From Saccharomyces paradoxus (Eukaryota > Ascomycota > Saccharomycetes > Saccharomycetales > Saccharomycetaceae): DNA of 64,000 nt. The notes under the pieces are model-generated. The model saw only the letters and a list, made by a program, of their open reading frames with translations. It was not told the DNA's origin and did no database searches. Positions within the stretch are counted from its first letter, which is position 1, and the number at the start of each line of letters is the position of its first letter. Below are positions 48,766-58,902 of the stretch, one piece after another. The translations under genes were made by a program, and so were the position numbers. The stretch lies in NCBI RefSeq assembly GCF_002079055.1, contig NC_047498.1, positions 523,299 through 587,298 of the forward strand, in the 5' to 3' direction.

Positions 48766-50862
48766 TCAAGTAGGAGTGTCTGGTACTTGAACGGTGACGT
48801 CCCCATCAGCGTCAACTGCTTCATCTGGATATGAAGGAAGGTTACAAGATAGTGGGCTAGTGATAGTTTTCTCTCGTGAAACAACATGATTTACCGACTC
48901 AAAGAAAACATCCTCTTTTTCTAGGAGCGGCGACGATTTTTTTGTTCTTCGAACATTTGCAAATTTTTTTTCCAATTCTGTCACAGCTATTTCCCCCGCT
49001 CTTTTGCGCTGTGGTTCGTCCCTTTTACCCTCAGCTTTTCTCGATGAAACTGCTTTCTCTAGTTGCGTTTTTACGTTTATTTTGAGTGAAATTTCCGATA
49101 ATGCTATTTTGTGTTTCATCTTAGTGTCCGAGCTTATGACCTCGAACTTATATTTGCCGGCATTCCATATGACACCGGTGTTATTTTTCTCTAAAAATTT
49201 CACGCCAGAAAATATTATTGATTTAATTCGCAAAATGCATTCTTCTTTTGGAGAAAGCATCTCAGTCAACGTAGGGCATCCAATTATATTATTAATCATA
49301 TCGGGAGAATTATACACAGAATCATCATTAAAATCGGTTAGTGCAAAGTTAATGCAAGAAAATTCTCTAAAAATAATATCTTCCCTCAAATAATAGCTTC
49401 TCCGTGGTTTGTGGCTATATACATTCTTTGGCCAATTCAATGAACTGTTTATCAAATCATTTAGTAATAAGGCGAATGAAGTACAAAACTTTCTGTGTCT
49501 GTGAGTGTACTGCAAAATGGATCTATATGATTTAATCCAGCATATAAGCAAACGTATAATGGCTAAGTATTGGAAATTTTCCATGTTTTTTTGCCATAAG
49601 GGTTTAATCACGACGTCTATTATATTGACAATAAAATCGAAGCTTAAGTCTAAAAAAAAAACTTGACGCTTACTCAAATCCGCGAATTTGAGTTTGTTCT
49701 TTTTTTCCTTGCTATTTCCACTTGCAAACATAAGATCGAAACTTCCCATCGTGGCAGCCAAATTTTCAAGTATAACCTTAATGTCGCCTGCATGATACTT
49801 TAGCGCAACTGTTTGTAAATGCTCTCTCAATAGCCAACAATTAGGGGCACGTGATACGTTCCATGAATGTGGAAACATAGTGTGTTCTACTATCGATAGA
49901 AATTGCAAAACAGTACGACTTTCAAACAGCAATCTCTCACCTTTGAGACCTTTTGACACAAGCATGGCCAATTTTTTCATCAAAAGTCTTCTTTCCGAAA
50001 AATCAGGAGTTAAAATGAAATCCCTCAAATTACTTAACGCACATTTGGACGGGATCCTTACTAACGCACCTCTTACTAATTCAAAAAAATACAGTGAGAA
50101 TTTCTCAGTGCTCAAGTAAATTTTGGCTAGTTGAAAATAAGTATCTCCAACAGCTGGGAGATAGAGTGAGGCAATGTTCAAATACCTAACAGCCTTCTCA
50201 AAATCTTCCACACTTTTGGATTTGCTGGAAGGCTTGTCTAATAATGTTTTATAAAAGTGTGTAGCACCTAGATTAATTATGCATCTCTGAAGCGAAATTA
50301 CAATGGAAAACGTCAACGGATTACTCGCATCTAATGCAATTTTTTCATGAGTTGAAAGCCCATCTATCAATCGCATTAAATTTAGCTTCGCAAAAAGAGC
50401 ATTTGGAATAACGGAACACATATCATATTTTGCGCATAGGCATTCGATGGTGTTATAATAATACCTATGCGTAATTTTGAAAAAATTAATCATTTGTTTA
50501 TGAAATTTTCTAAAAACTCTGAACTTTCTCTTATTATTTAGTCGCATAATATCATGAAACCAGCGCTCAAACCATTGAAATGTAGGTTCGTGGATTTGAA
50601 GCCATAAAAGCTTCAGAAGCATAGGTATCACCGCATCATTTATGCGTTCATGATTGTTATTATGGTGCATTTTCTCTTGTTTCGAAAGCAGCTCCTCGAG
50701 CAACATAGTAGATTTGTAATGTATGCCATCTAGGAAACATCTGAACGTGATATATGCATCTTCATCGCATATCAAGCTTGATGTTAGATGTTTATCTAGA
50801 TGCGCACGAGCGTTCTTGAAGAACAACCTCGCATATTCTTCATTGACTTCTTCATTACACAT
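48766..50862 (-). CDS. EST1: Est1, telomerase regulatory subunit
   Basis: Orthologue of YLR233C. It binds the TLC1 RNA bulge and recruits telomerase to Cdc13 at telomeres. The protein has 698 residues (699 in S. cerevisiae, from memory). The N-terminal half is the helical TPR-like/14-3-3-like Est1 domain (about 20-290; KSVEDFEKAVRYLNIASLYLP is a TPR-type pair). The C-terminal region is basic and ends VTVQVPDTPT. It is one of the fastest-diverging proteins here compared with S. cerevisiae as I remember it. The start (MCNEEVNEEYARLFF) has Cys where I recall Asp at position 2. It is divergent from TOP3. Confidence 0.96.
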   Translation of the reverse strand: MCNEEVNEEYARLFFKNARAHLDKHLTSSLICDEDAYITFRCFLDGIHYKSTMLLEELLSKQEKMHHNNNHERINDAVIPMLLKLLWLQIHEPTFQWFERWFHDIMRLNNKRKFRVFRKFHKQMINFFKITHRYYYNTIECLCAKYDMCSVIPNALFAKLNLMRLIDGLSTHEKIALDASNPLTFSIVISLQRCIINLGATHFYKTLLDKPSSKSKSVEDFEKAVRYLNIASLYLPAVGDTYFQLAKIYLSTEKFSLYFFELVRGALVRIPSKCALSNLRDFILTPDFSERRLLMKKLAMLVSKGLKGERLLFESRTVLQFLSIVEHTMFPHSWNVSRAPNCWLLREHLQTVALKYHAGDIKVILENLAATMGSFDLMFASGNSKEKKNKLKFADLSKRQVFFLDLSFDFIVNIIDVVIKPLWQKNMENFQYLAIIRLLICWIKSYRSILQYTHRHRKFCTSFALLLNDLINSSLNWPKNVYSHKPRRSYYLREDIIFREFSCINFALTDFNDDSVYNSPDMINNIIGCPTLTEMLSPKEECILRIKSIIFSGVKFLEKNNTGVIWNAGKYKFEVISSDTKMKHKIALSEISLKINVKTQLEKAVSSRKAEGKRDEPQRKRAGEIAVTELEKKFANVRRTKKSSPLLEKEDVFFESVNHVVSREKTITSPLSCNLPSYPDEAVDADGDVTVQVPDTPT

Positions 50863-50991
50863 TATCTATGGTGGACATGTGTTATTTCATTGTGTTTTAC
50901 TTTTCCTCCCGCTAAGTCAGGTGAAAACAGTTGTATCATATATGCATGTTTACATTTCCATTATTCTTTTAACCTAGGATAATGGCCTGCA

Positions 50992-50998
50992 CGCGAAA
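50992..50998 (+). promoter_or_regulatory. SBF-type site between EST1 and TOP3
   Basis: CGCGAAA, preceded by CA, fits the SCB core CRCGAAA. It lies 130 bp from each start codon in the divergent EST1-TOP3 gap. Confidence 0.5.
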
Positions 50999-51123
50999 AT
51001 CATAGTAATAAAAAAAAAAGCAGGTTGGCGAATTAGTAATTGTCAATAAAGAGGGCATCGCTTTCGAAAACTGTTTCGTCTGTGCGTTCCCCTTAGTTAC
51101 ATAAAGATTTATTATAGACAATA

Positions 51124-53094
51124 ATGAAAGTGCTATGTGTTGCAGAGAAGAATTCTATAGCGAAAGCAGTTTCACAGATCTTAGGAGGAGGCAGATCAAC
51201 TTCAAGGGATTCTGGCTACATGTACGTGAAGAACTACGACTTCATGTTTAGTGGGTTCCCTTTTGCCAGGAACGGAGCTAACTGCGAGGTTACCATGACC
51301 AGTGTTGCGGGGCACCTAACAGGCATTGACTTCAGTCATGATTCACATGGGTGGGGGAAGTGCGCCATCCAAGAGTTATTTGATGCGCCACTGAACGAGA
51401 TTATGAATAACAACCAAAAGAAGATAGCAAGCAACATCAAGCGAGAAGCTAAGAACGCAGACTATCTGATGATATGGACGGATTGCGACCGAGAAGGAGA
51501 GTACATAGGTTGGGAGATATGGCAGGAGGCCAAGAGAGCCAACAGGCGCATACAAGATGATCAAGTGTACCGGGCGGTATTTTCCCATCTGGAAAGGCAA
51601 CATATATTAAACGCAGCACGAAACCCAAGTCGATTGGACATGAAGAGCGTGCATGCTGTAGGGACAAGGATTGAAATTGATCTTCGAGCAGGCGTTACGT
51701 TTACGAGACTCTTAACAGAAACACTGCGAAATAAACTAAGAAACCAAGTCGCCACGAGTAAGGATGGCGGAAAAAGCCGCGGTGCTAACAAGAACGACTC
51801 ACAAGTCGTATCCTATGGTACATGCCAGTTTCCAACGCTCGGATTTGTAGTAGACAGGTTTGAAAGAATACGAAATTTTGTCCCCGAGGAATTCTGGTAT
51901 ATCCAATTAGTAGTGGACAACAAAGACAATGGCGGAAGTACAACATTCCAGTGGGACAGAGGCCACTTGTTTGACCGGCTAAGCGTGTTGACGTTCTACG
52001 AGACATGCATCGAAACCGCCGGCAACGTTGCCCAAGTAGTAGACTTAAAATCAAAGCCAACAACGAAGTACAGACCATTACCTCTGACCACAGTAGAGCT
52101 ACAAAAAAACTGTGCGCGGTACCTGCGTCTCAACGCCAAACAATCACTAGACGCAGCCGAAAAGCTATATCAAAAAGGATTCATATCGTATCCCAGAACG
52201 GAGACTGATACTTTCCCACGCGCAATGGACTTGAAATCCCTAGTGGAGAAGCAAGCTCAATTGGATCAATCCTCCGCAGGCGGCAAAACCGCTTGGGCGT
52301 CGTACGCGGCATCGCTGCTGCAACCTGAAAACACAAGCAACAACAACAAATTCAAGCTTCCACGAAGCGGGTCCCATGACGACAAAGCGCATCCCCCAAT
52401 CCACCCCATCGTAAGTCTAGGACCTGAAGCAAATGTTTCGCCCGTGGAAAGAAGAGTATACGAGTACGTGGCCAGACACTTTTTAGCATGCTGCTCAGAG
52501 GATGCTAAGGGCCAATCGACGACCTTGGTCTTGGACTGGGCAGCTGAACGTTTCTCCGCCTCAGGACTCGTAGTCCTCGAGAGAAACTTCCTCGATGTTT
52601 ACCCTTGGGCCCGGTGGGAAACCACCAAGCAGTTACCGCGACTTGAAATGAATGCCCTTGTAGACATCGCGAAGGCCGAAATGAAGGCGGGCACTACGGC
52701 ACCGCCTAAGCCGATGACCGAGAGCGAGCTCATCCTCCTCATGGATGCAAACGGCATCGGCACTGACGCCACCATTGCAGAACACATAGACAAAATTCAA
52801 GTGCGTAATTACGTCAGGAGCGAAAAGGTAGGCAAGGAAACCTACTTACAGCCCACGACCCTGGGTGTCTCACTGGTACACGGCTTCGAGGCCATCGGCC
52901 TCGAAGACTCCTTTGCAAAGCCGTTCCAGCGTAGAGAAATGGAGCAAGATCTCAAAAAAATTTGCGAAGGTCACGCCTCCAAGACTGATGTTGTAAAGGA
53001 CATAGTCGAAAAGTATAGGAAATACTGGCACAAGACGAATGGCTGCAAGAATACCCTCTTGCAGGTTTATGACCGTGTTAAGGCATCTATGTGA
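51124..53094 (+). CDS. TOP3: Top3, type IA DNA topoisomerase
   Basis: Orthologue of YLR234W. With Sgs1 and Rmi1 it dissolves double Holliday junctions and limits crossing-over and telomere recombination. The protein has 656 residues. The TOPRIM domain begins at VAEKNSIAKAV (Glu7 region) and includes the DCDREGE motif; the catalytic tyrosine is Tyr356 in GFISYPRTETD. The GIGTDATIAEHI helix of the type IA core is also present. The protein ends shortly after the core (NTLLQVYDRVKASM), without the zinc fingers of metazoan TOP3 enzymes, as usual for yeast. Base composition is GC-richer than its neighbours. Confidence 0.98.
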   Translation: MKVLCVAEKNSIAKAVSQILGGGRSTSRDSGYMYVKNYDFMFSGFPFARNGANCEVTMTSVAGHLTGIDFSHDSHGWGKCAIQELFDAPLNEIMNNNQKKIASNIKREAKNADYLMIWTDCDREGEYIGWEIWQEAKRANRRIQDDQVYRAVFSHLERQHILNAARNPSRLDMKSVHAVGTRIEIDLRAGVTFTRLLTETLRNKLRNQVATSKDGGKSRGANKNDSQVVSYGTCQFPTLGFVVDRFERIRNFVPEEFWYIQLVVDNKDNGGSTTFQWDRGHLFDRLSVLTFYETCIETAGNVAQVVDLKSKPTTKYRPLPLTTVELQKNCARYLRLNAKQSLDAAEKLYQKGFISYPRTETDTFPRAMDLKSLVEKQAQLDQSSAGGKTAWASYAASLLQPENTSNNNKFKLPRSGSHDDKAHPPIHPIVSLGPEANVSPVERRVYEYVARHFLACCSEDAKGQSTTLVLDWAAERFSASGLVVLERNFLDVYPWARWETTKQLPRLEMNALVDIAKAEMKAGTTAPPKPMTESELILLMDANGIGTDATIAEHIDKIQVRNYVRSEKVGKETYLQPTTLGVSLVHGFEAIGLEDSFAKPFQRREMEQDLKKICEGHASKTDVVKDIVEKYRKYWHKTNGCKNTLLQVYDRVKASM

Positions 53095-53704
53095 AGCGGC
53101 CTTTTTACCGCCGTCTGCATAAAACAAATTCTCTTTGCTTAATTGCATTGTCCAGCATACTGCGTATGTGCATTCTGAGCGCCAGCCGGAACTGCATTAA
53201 ATCATGCAGCAGTCGTCGTCACAGAAGCGCACGCGCGCCGTGTAAACGCATGTTGGAAGGCGCCCCTACTAGCATAATCACTCACGACTACCAAACGCAT
53301 AGGGAAGGTTTCAGAGAACCGATGAGCAGCGGATGCACGGAGTGCGCCCATAGGGCTCGCAAAGAGCTTGGCAGGAATGGGCGTTTTTCTGGAGGTTGCC
53401 TTATTAATTTATATGGAAGAGGAGAGGATTCATCCATCGGGCTTCTGAATGAGATAGTATGTATGTATACCTTTTTTGGGTAGCTAAAGAGAATAGGAAA
53501 AAAAGGCGAAAATTTTGCATCCGCTATTGTAATGTGATTTCTTTTTTTTATTTTATTTGGTATATATGTGAGATGTAATCCTCGAAGTCATCGGTAACCT
53601 TTACTATTTTATTTCCTATTCCAGAATTCATATTAACATCTATTGTTCTTAGATTCATTGTAACATCAAACAAAAGACTGTAGAGCCAATTGCACCATAT
53701 CATC
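53095..53704. promoter_or_regulatory. THI7 promoter / TOP3 3' region
   Basis: A 610-bp gap. The first 300 bp are GC-rich compared with other intergenic DNA here (for example GCGCACGCGCGCCG near 53228); the last 200 bp are AT-rich. S. cerevisiae has dubious ORFs in this area (YLR235C, YLR236C), which I do not support. I could not place the thiamine-response site. Confidence 0.5.
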
Positions 53705-55501
53705 ATGAGTTTCGGTACTAAGGTCTCTAATTTTTTGAGATTTTTGGAAATTCCTGTCAAAGATAGGGCATCCGTGAGTTTCCTGAGGAACCCTGATTTG
53801 CAACCTATCAAGTCAGTTAACCAAACATGGGGGTTCTGGTCTAATTTTGCATACTGGGGTGTTATGTCCTTTTCGGTGGGTACGTGGATTAGTGCCTCAT
53901 CTGCGTTGGATGTGGGGTTAAGTTACCCAGAGACGATTGGTACGTTTATTGTCGGTGATGTGTTAACCATTATTTTTACATTAGCCAACTCGGGTCCCGG
54001 TTTTGACTGGAAGGTCGGTTTCACTTTAGCCCAAAGATTCGTCTTTGGTATCTACGGTTCTGCCTTCGGTATTATCATCAGAATTTTGATGAGTATTGTC
54101 AACTACGGTTCCAATGCTTGGTTGGGTGGTCTTTGTATTAACATGATCTTGGATTCCTGGTCTCATCACTATTTGCACTTGCCAAACACTTTGTCTTCGA
54201 AAGTTGCTATGACCACTAAAGAATTGATCGGTTTTATCATCTTCCACGTCCTCACTGCATTCTGTTATTTGATGAAACCTTACCATATGAACTACATTTT
54301 AATTTGGTCGTGTGTGGCTACTTTCTTCTCTATGTTGGGTATGGTGATTTACTTGACTAAGCACGCTCATGGTGTTGGTGACTTGTTTACTTCTACTGAG
54401 TCCACTGCCACTGGTTCTACCAAAGCTTGGGCTTGGGTTTATATGATCTCGTACTGGTTCGGTTCTGTTTCTCCAGGTTCCACCAACCAAAGTGATTACT
54501 CAAGATTCGGTTCCTCCAATTGGGCTATTTGGGCCGGTACCATCTGTGCCTTATTGATTCCAACCACTTTAATCCCAGTTTTTGGTGTCATTGGTGCCTC
54601 CACTTGTGACAAACTATACGGTCAACAATTTTGGATGCCTATGGATATCTTCAACTACTGGTTGACGACTAATTATTCTGCAGGCGCTCGTGCTGGTGCC
54701 TTCTTCTGTGGTCTTTCCTTTGTCCTGTCTCAAATGTCTTACACCATCTCCAACTGTGGGTTTGCCAGTGGTATGGATTTGGCCGGTTTATTGCCCAAGT
54801 ACGTCGACATCAAGAGAGGTGCTCTTTTCGCAGCATGTGTCTCCTGGGCTTGTTTGCCATGGAATTTCTACAACTCTTCTTCTACTTTCTTGACTGTCAT
54901 GAGTTCTTTCGGTGTCGTCATGACTCCTATTATTTCTGTTATGATCTGTGATAACTTCTTGATCAGAAAGAGACAATACTCCATTACCAATGCTTTTATT
55001 CTAAAGGGTGAATACTACTTCACGAAAGGTATCAACTGGAGAGCTATTATTGCCTGGGTTTGCGGTATGACCCCCGGTCTACCTGGTATTGCTTGGGAAG
55101 TCAATAATGACTACTTCCACAACACTGGTATCGTTAATTTCTTTTACGGTGACTCCTTCTTCTCGTTTTTGATTTCCTTTTTCGTCTACTGGGGGCTATG
55201 CATTCTCTTCCCATTCAAAATTACTGTTGGACATGATGACAAAGATTACTATGGTGCCTTTACTGACGAAGAAGCAAGAAGGAAGGGCATGGTTCCATAC
55301 AGTGAAATTTCTGAAGAAGAAATCCGTGCTTACACATTAGGCGAGGGTTACACCACTGGTCACGAATACATGCCTGAAGGCTCCGACGATGAGGTACCTG
55401 AACTGATCAAAACTAGCTCTGAAAACACCAACGAGTTTGAAATAGTTCATCAGAAGAACAACGAAAAGCAATCTTCCACTGCTAGTGAAAAAGCTGCCTA
55501 G
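53705..55501 (+). CDS. THI7: Thi7, plasma-membrane thiamine transporter
   Basis: Orthologue of YLR237W, the high-affinity thiamine importer of the NCS1 nucleobase/cation symporter family. From ATG 53705 (MSFGTKVSNFLRFLEIPVKD) the protein has 598 residues, the family length; the frame is open five codons further without an ATG. About 12 membrane spans lie between residues 45 and 500, with NCS1 landmarks QTWGFWSNFAYWGVMSFSVGT in span 1 and SPGSTNQSDYSRF in mid-protein. The acidic cytosolic C-terminus (about 500-598) contains several Lys residues that could be ubiquitination sites. Close relatives THI72 and NRT1 are alternatives; position after TOP3 supports THI7. Confidence 0.96.
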   Translation: MSFGTKVSNFLRFLEIPVKDRASVSFLRNPDLQPIKSVNQTWGFWSNFAYWGVMSFSVGTWISASSALDVGLSYPETIGTFIVGDVLTIIFTLANSGPGFDWKVGFTLAQRFVFGIYGSAFGIIIRILMSIVNYGSNAWLGGLCINMILDSWSHHYLHLPNTLSSKVAMTTKELIGFIIFHVLTAFCYLMKPYHMNYILIWSCVATFFSMLGMVIYLTKHAHGVGDLFTSTESTATGSTKAWAWVYMISYWFGSVSPGSTNQSDYSRFGSSNWAIWAGTICALLIPTTLIPVFGVIGASTCDKLYGQQFWMPMDIFNYWLTTNYSAGARAGAFFCGLSFVLSQMSYTISNCGFASGMDLAGLLPKYVDIKRGALFAACVSWACLPWNFYNSSSTFLTVMSSFGVVMTPIISVMICDNFLIRKRQYSITNAFILKGEYYFTKGINWRAIIAWVCGMTPGLPGIAWEVNNDYFHNTGIVNFFYGDSFFSFLISFFVYWGLCILFPFKITVGHDDKDYYGAFTDEEARRKGMVPYSEISEEEIRAYTLGEGYTTGHEYMPEGSDDEVPELIKTSSENTNEFEIVHQKNNEKQSSTASEKAA

Positions 55502-56124
55502 TAGAAAGAAAAAAATCCAAAAAAATGAAGATACCAAAACACTAAGGAAAAAATTTCTCCCTTTCATTTAATAATTTCTGCACTAATCTCTCTAACTACG
55601 AAATTTTTCTTCGTTCACATTTTCATATTAAATAACAGCTCTTTTATAATAATAACATGTACATTAGATATATAATACAAAGTAAATTAAAAAAAAAAAT
55701 AAGCTAAAAAAATGATCAAAAAAATGGCGTCACTTCATTATAATCGTAAGAAAAGGAACAATGGGCGGATCTTATCGCCTGCGTCTAGTCTTGTAGTATC
55801 CCAATATGTTAAGGGGCGAGGGCTACGATCATCCCCCCCAGGTGGAATTTCTTAGGAAACCATCTGCTCTCTCTCTCAGGTGATTTTCTTTTTTCTTATA
55901 TATTATCTACTGTCTTCCCCCTTCGTTATTTGTTCTTGGTCGGATAATCGTGGTGCTCGACATTTGAAATTTCACTTGTTTACCATAACGGAACATTATT
56001 AAAAATTTGTTCTTGAAACTCACAAGCACTACGTGAACACAAAATACGAGCAAGAGTAACAGAGTGACTCCCACAGGAAACCTGTCGTTGGTTATATTGG
56101 AACTTATATATATAATCAAGTCCA
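55502..56124. promoter_or_regulatory. THI7 3' region and FAR10 promoter
   Basis: A 623-bp AT-rich gap with poly-A runs near 55689-55699 and a CCCCCCAGG stretch near 55833-55842. I see no RNA gene or protein-like ORF. Confidence 0.5.
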
Positions 56125-57561
56125 ATGACTGCTTCTGGACCTGAATTTAATAAAGAGGACCAACTCAGTTCTCCGGGAAAGAAACACATAAGAAATAACA
56201 GTATACCCAAAAATGCAAAATTAATTGATGGATCTAATAACGCATCGAAAAGACCAGTTGAGAAGTACGATAAGAGAATAATCGACACAACAAAAAGCTA
56301 CTTTCCGCACAGCATATCAAGAACGCCAAGGAGAAAGTATACTTACATTCTAGTCCTTACATCACTAAATGGAACTTTTGAGAGCAAACATTTAGTGGTA
56401 CCATTCAAACCAGACGGTTTGAAATTGGGGAGGCCTGTTGCTAACAGCAACAACAACTCCAGTTCATCACTCAGAGGCGGCAAAAGAGTAGATTCACACA
56501 CTTTTTCCCAAGTAAGGTGTGACAATGGTAATTTCGATTCAAGAGTACTCTCCAGGAATCATGCATTATTGAGTTGTGACCCCCTTACGGGAAAAGTATA
56601 TATACGAGACTTGAAGTCCAGTAATGGTACGTTCATTAACGGTCAGAGAATTGGCTCAAATGACGTAGAAATCAAGGTTGGCGATGTGATAGACTTGGGA
56701 ACAGATATAGATACAAAGATTGAGCATCGAAAGATAAGTGCCACAGTTGAGGAACTGTTTGTACAGCCTTTATTAGAATCATGGATTTTTGAAAATGAAG
56801 ATAGTGGTGATTGCGGTACAATTTCCGAGAAAGAAGAGGCTGCCGCCATAACAAGTTACGTATATGGAGATTCTAACAACCTAGAATTGGAAGAAGTTAT
56901 CCTGGGCTCTGACACAGAAATACTAAGTGGAATTTTTATCAATAATTGTATCGGCACAAGCCCGACTCTATCTAATGTCATTAAAACCCTCGCAACCGAA
57001 ATTTCATTTTGCAAATATGACAATTCTAAATTACAGTCGATGGAGAATTTCTTAATTAATCATACAACCCACCTAGAATACACCAACAAACTTTTGGTGG
57101 AAAAAAACGATCAGCAACTAGTAAAGCTGCAAAATGGGTTAAGAAGGAAACTATCGGGGAAATACGAAAAGATTATTGAACAAAACAGAAATCAAATAAA
57201 ACAATTGGAAAGAGATCATATGTTTTTCAAAAAGTCATTTGAAGTAAAGAAAAGAAGAAACAATGAAAAACAAAAAAGCATGGAAAGGGAAATAGAAGAC
57301 TTGAAAACTAGGTTAGAAGTGGAACGATATAAGAATTCACAAATGATGAAGAAGAACAAACAGAAAGAACAAGAATTCTCAACTGCATCCAAGAAAAAGA
57401 ACATCGAACGTGATACGGGAAGCGTTCCAGGCACAAATCCCAAAGGTACCGACAAATTTAGCATCAAAAACACGCTATGCAATCATTTTACGTTATTAAC
57501 ATTTGGGACTATTTCCATTGGGCTTATAGCCATTGTTTTTAAATTTCTCTCCCCAAACTAG
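56125..57561 (+). CDS. FAR10: Far10, FHA-domain tail-anchored protein
   Basis: Orthologue of YLR238W, part of the Far3-7-8-9-10-11 (STRIPAK-like) complex that maintains pheromone arrest and antagonises TORC2 at the ER. The protein has 478 residues. An FHA domain spans about 75-195, with the phosphothreonine-binding core [12 protein letters not shown] and [17 protein letters not shown] Lys/Glu-rich coiled coil covers about 330-425. A single hydrophobic segment near 453-472 ([19 protein letters not shown]) right before the end is a tail anchor. The paralogue FAR9 (VPS64) is the alternative; synteny supports FAR10. Confidence 0.96.
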   Translation: MTASGPEFNKEDQLSSPGKKHIRNNSIPKNAKLIDGSNNASKRPVEKYDKRIIDTTKSYFPHSISRTPRRKYTYILVLTSLNGTFESKHLVVPFKPDGLKLGRPVANSNNNSSSSLRGGKRVDSHTFSQVRCDNGNFDSRVLSRNHALLSCDPLTGKVYIRDLKSSNGTFINGQRIGSNDVEIKVGDVIDLGTDIDTKIEHRKISATVEELFVQPLLESWIFENEDSGDCGTISEKEEAAAITSYVYGDSNNLELEEVILGSDTEILSGIFINNCIGTSPTLSNVIKTLATEISFCKYDNSKLQSMENFLINHTTHLEYTNKLLVEKNDQQLVKLQNGLRRKLSGKYEKIIEQNRNQIKQLERDHMFFKKSFEVKKRRNNEKQKSMEREIEDLKTRLEVERYKNSQMMKKNKQKEQEFSTASKKKNIERDTGSVPGTNPKGTDKFSIKNTLCNHFTLLTFGTISIGLIAIVFKFLSPN

Positions 57562-57703
57562 CATCCTAAATGCAAGGCACACACTCTCCCCTTTTGAGGT
57601 CAAAGATTAACATATACGTACGTATATAAGTAATAGATATTCACATGTAAAAAAATGGTAAGCATCGTTTCATTCTAAGGAAGCACGGGAAGTGTCGCTT
57701 GCC

Positions 57704-58690
57704 TCACGAATTCTTCTTTAAAGTATTGATGTCATCAATTTGCATTCTTTCCAAGGTTTTTATTCCTAACAGCTTTGCCATCTCCTTGACGAAACTAATT
57801 GCTATACCCTGCACATCTACAACAGCATCAGGTCGTTGTTCCATAATCGAAGTAGTCAGGGTATCTTTCAAACCGCACATTTCAAAACTGTTCATATACG
57901 ACAGATCTGTATTTACATTTATTGCTACACCATGTGATGTTATAGAGCGTCTGACGTGTATTCCAACACTAGCGATTTTTTTCTTGCCATTTTCAACCCA
58001 AACTCCAGTTTCATTCGTCGTTAGAGCATCCAAGTTCAAAGGCTTATCAGTATTGTCGCACATCTTAGTGTTCTTCAACGTTTTGATAGTGGCCTGTTCA
58101 ATACATGCAACCAAGCATTTTGCAGGGAAACCTTGAAACGTTTTCAAATCCAAGATAATGTAAATAACAATTTGGCCTGGGCCATGAAATGTTACTTGTC
58201 CACCTCTTTCTACTTGAACAAACTTTGGTCTTAGGTTGTGCTTTTGCGTTTCTGGAACGAAACTTTCATAAGCTGCTATCTGATCTGGCGTCATAGTTTT
58301 CTTAATCCTCTTCCCGCCGGTGTAAGTTGGCTCAAACTCAAATGTTAATATTATCGGATTAGGTTTCATTGCCATGACTTTGTCTAATATCTTTTTTTCG
58401 TTATCATTTATTTTTGCTGTACCTTTGTATTCTTCATCCAATTGGATTAATTTCCTCTCGATCTTGGATTGAATATCTTTGATATCCAAATTAGCTCTAA
58501 CCAACGTCTCCTGTATTTCCAATCCTTCTTGAAAAGGTATTCTCTGGGTGAATTGTAGATGTCTAAGCGTTTGCGCTGATGGTTTTATAGGATGTGTCAT
58601 TTCCTTGAGGGCAAAGACACAAGTACTAAAGCACTGTCGCCTATAGACATCGAACGTTCTGTACACGGATTGGTGGATACACCTCGACAT
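57704..58690 (-). CDS. LIP2: Lip2, mitochondrial lipoyl(octanoyl) transferase
   Basis: Orthologue of YLR239C. It moves octanoyl groups from acyl-carrier protein to the H protein Gcv3 at the start of lipoylation. The protein has 328 residues. The N-terminus (MSRCIHQSVYRTFDVYRRQC) is basic and Ser/Arg-rich, as in a matrix presequence. The LipB signature RGGQVTFHGPGQIVIYIIL is complete, and the catalytic Cys lies in FEMCGLKD. It converges with FAR10 (142 bp) and diverges from VPS34 (212 bp). Confidence 0.97.
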   Translation of the reverse strand: MSRCIHQSVYRTFDVYRRQCFSTCVFALKEMTHPIKPSAQTLRHLQFTQRIPFQEGLEIQETLVRANLDIKDIQSKIERKLIQLDEEYKGTAKINDNEKKILDKVMAMKPNPIILTFEFEPTYTGGKRIKKTMTPDQIAAYESFVPETQKHNLRPKFVQVERGGQVTFHGPGQIVIYIILDLKTFQGFPAKCLVACIEQATIKTLKNTKMCDNTDKPLNLDALTTNETGVWVENGKKKIASVGIHVRRSITSHGVAINVNTDLSYMNSFEMCGLKDTLTTSIMEQRPDAVVDVQGIAISFVKEMAKLLGIKTLERMQIDDINTLKKNS

Positions 58691-58902
58691 GGATTAAAGC
58701 TTTCGATAATTCTTAATTGAGACTTTGTGCATCACGTTTTTCTATGAACGCTTCAAATCAGTGAACATAGTCCTTCATTCGGTACATGCAGATCCGACAC
58801 CAATCACTTTTTCAACAGCGTCTGAGTCAAAAGGACTAAAGGATAAAATGGAACAAGAACAACGCCTCCGTGAAGCATTGAGGGAAGGGCTTGATTCTAA
58901 CA

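Noticed and set aside
53091-53483. 130-codon ORF overlapping the TOP3 stop
   Set aside because: Its frame opens inside TOP3, the composition is Arg/Cys/Ser-rich as expected for GC-rich non-coding DNA, and I recognise no fold.
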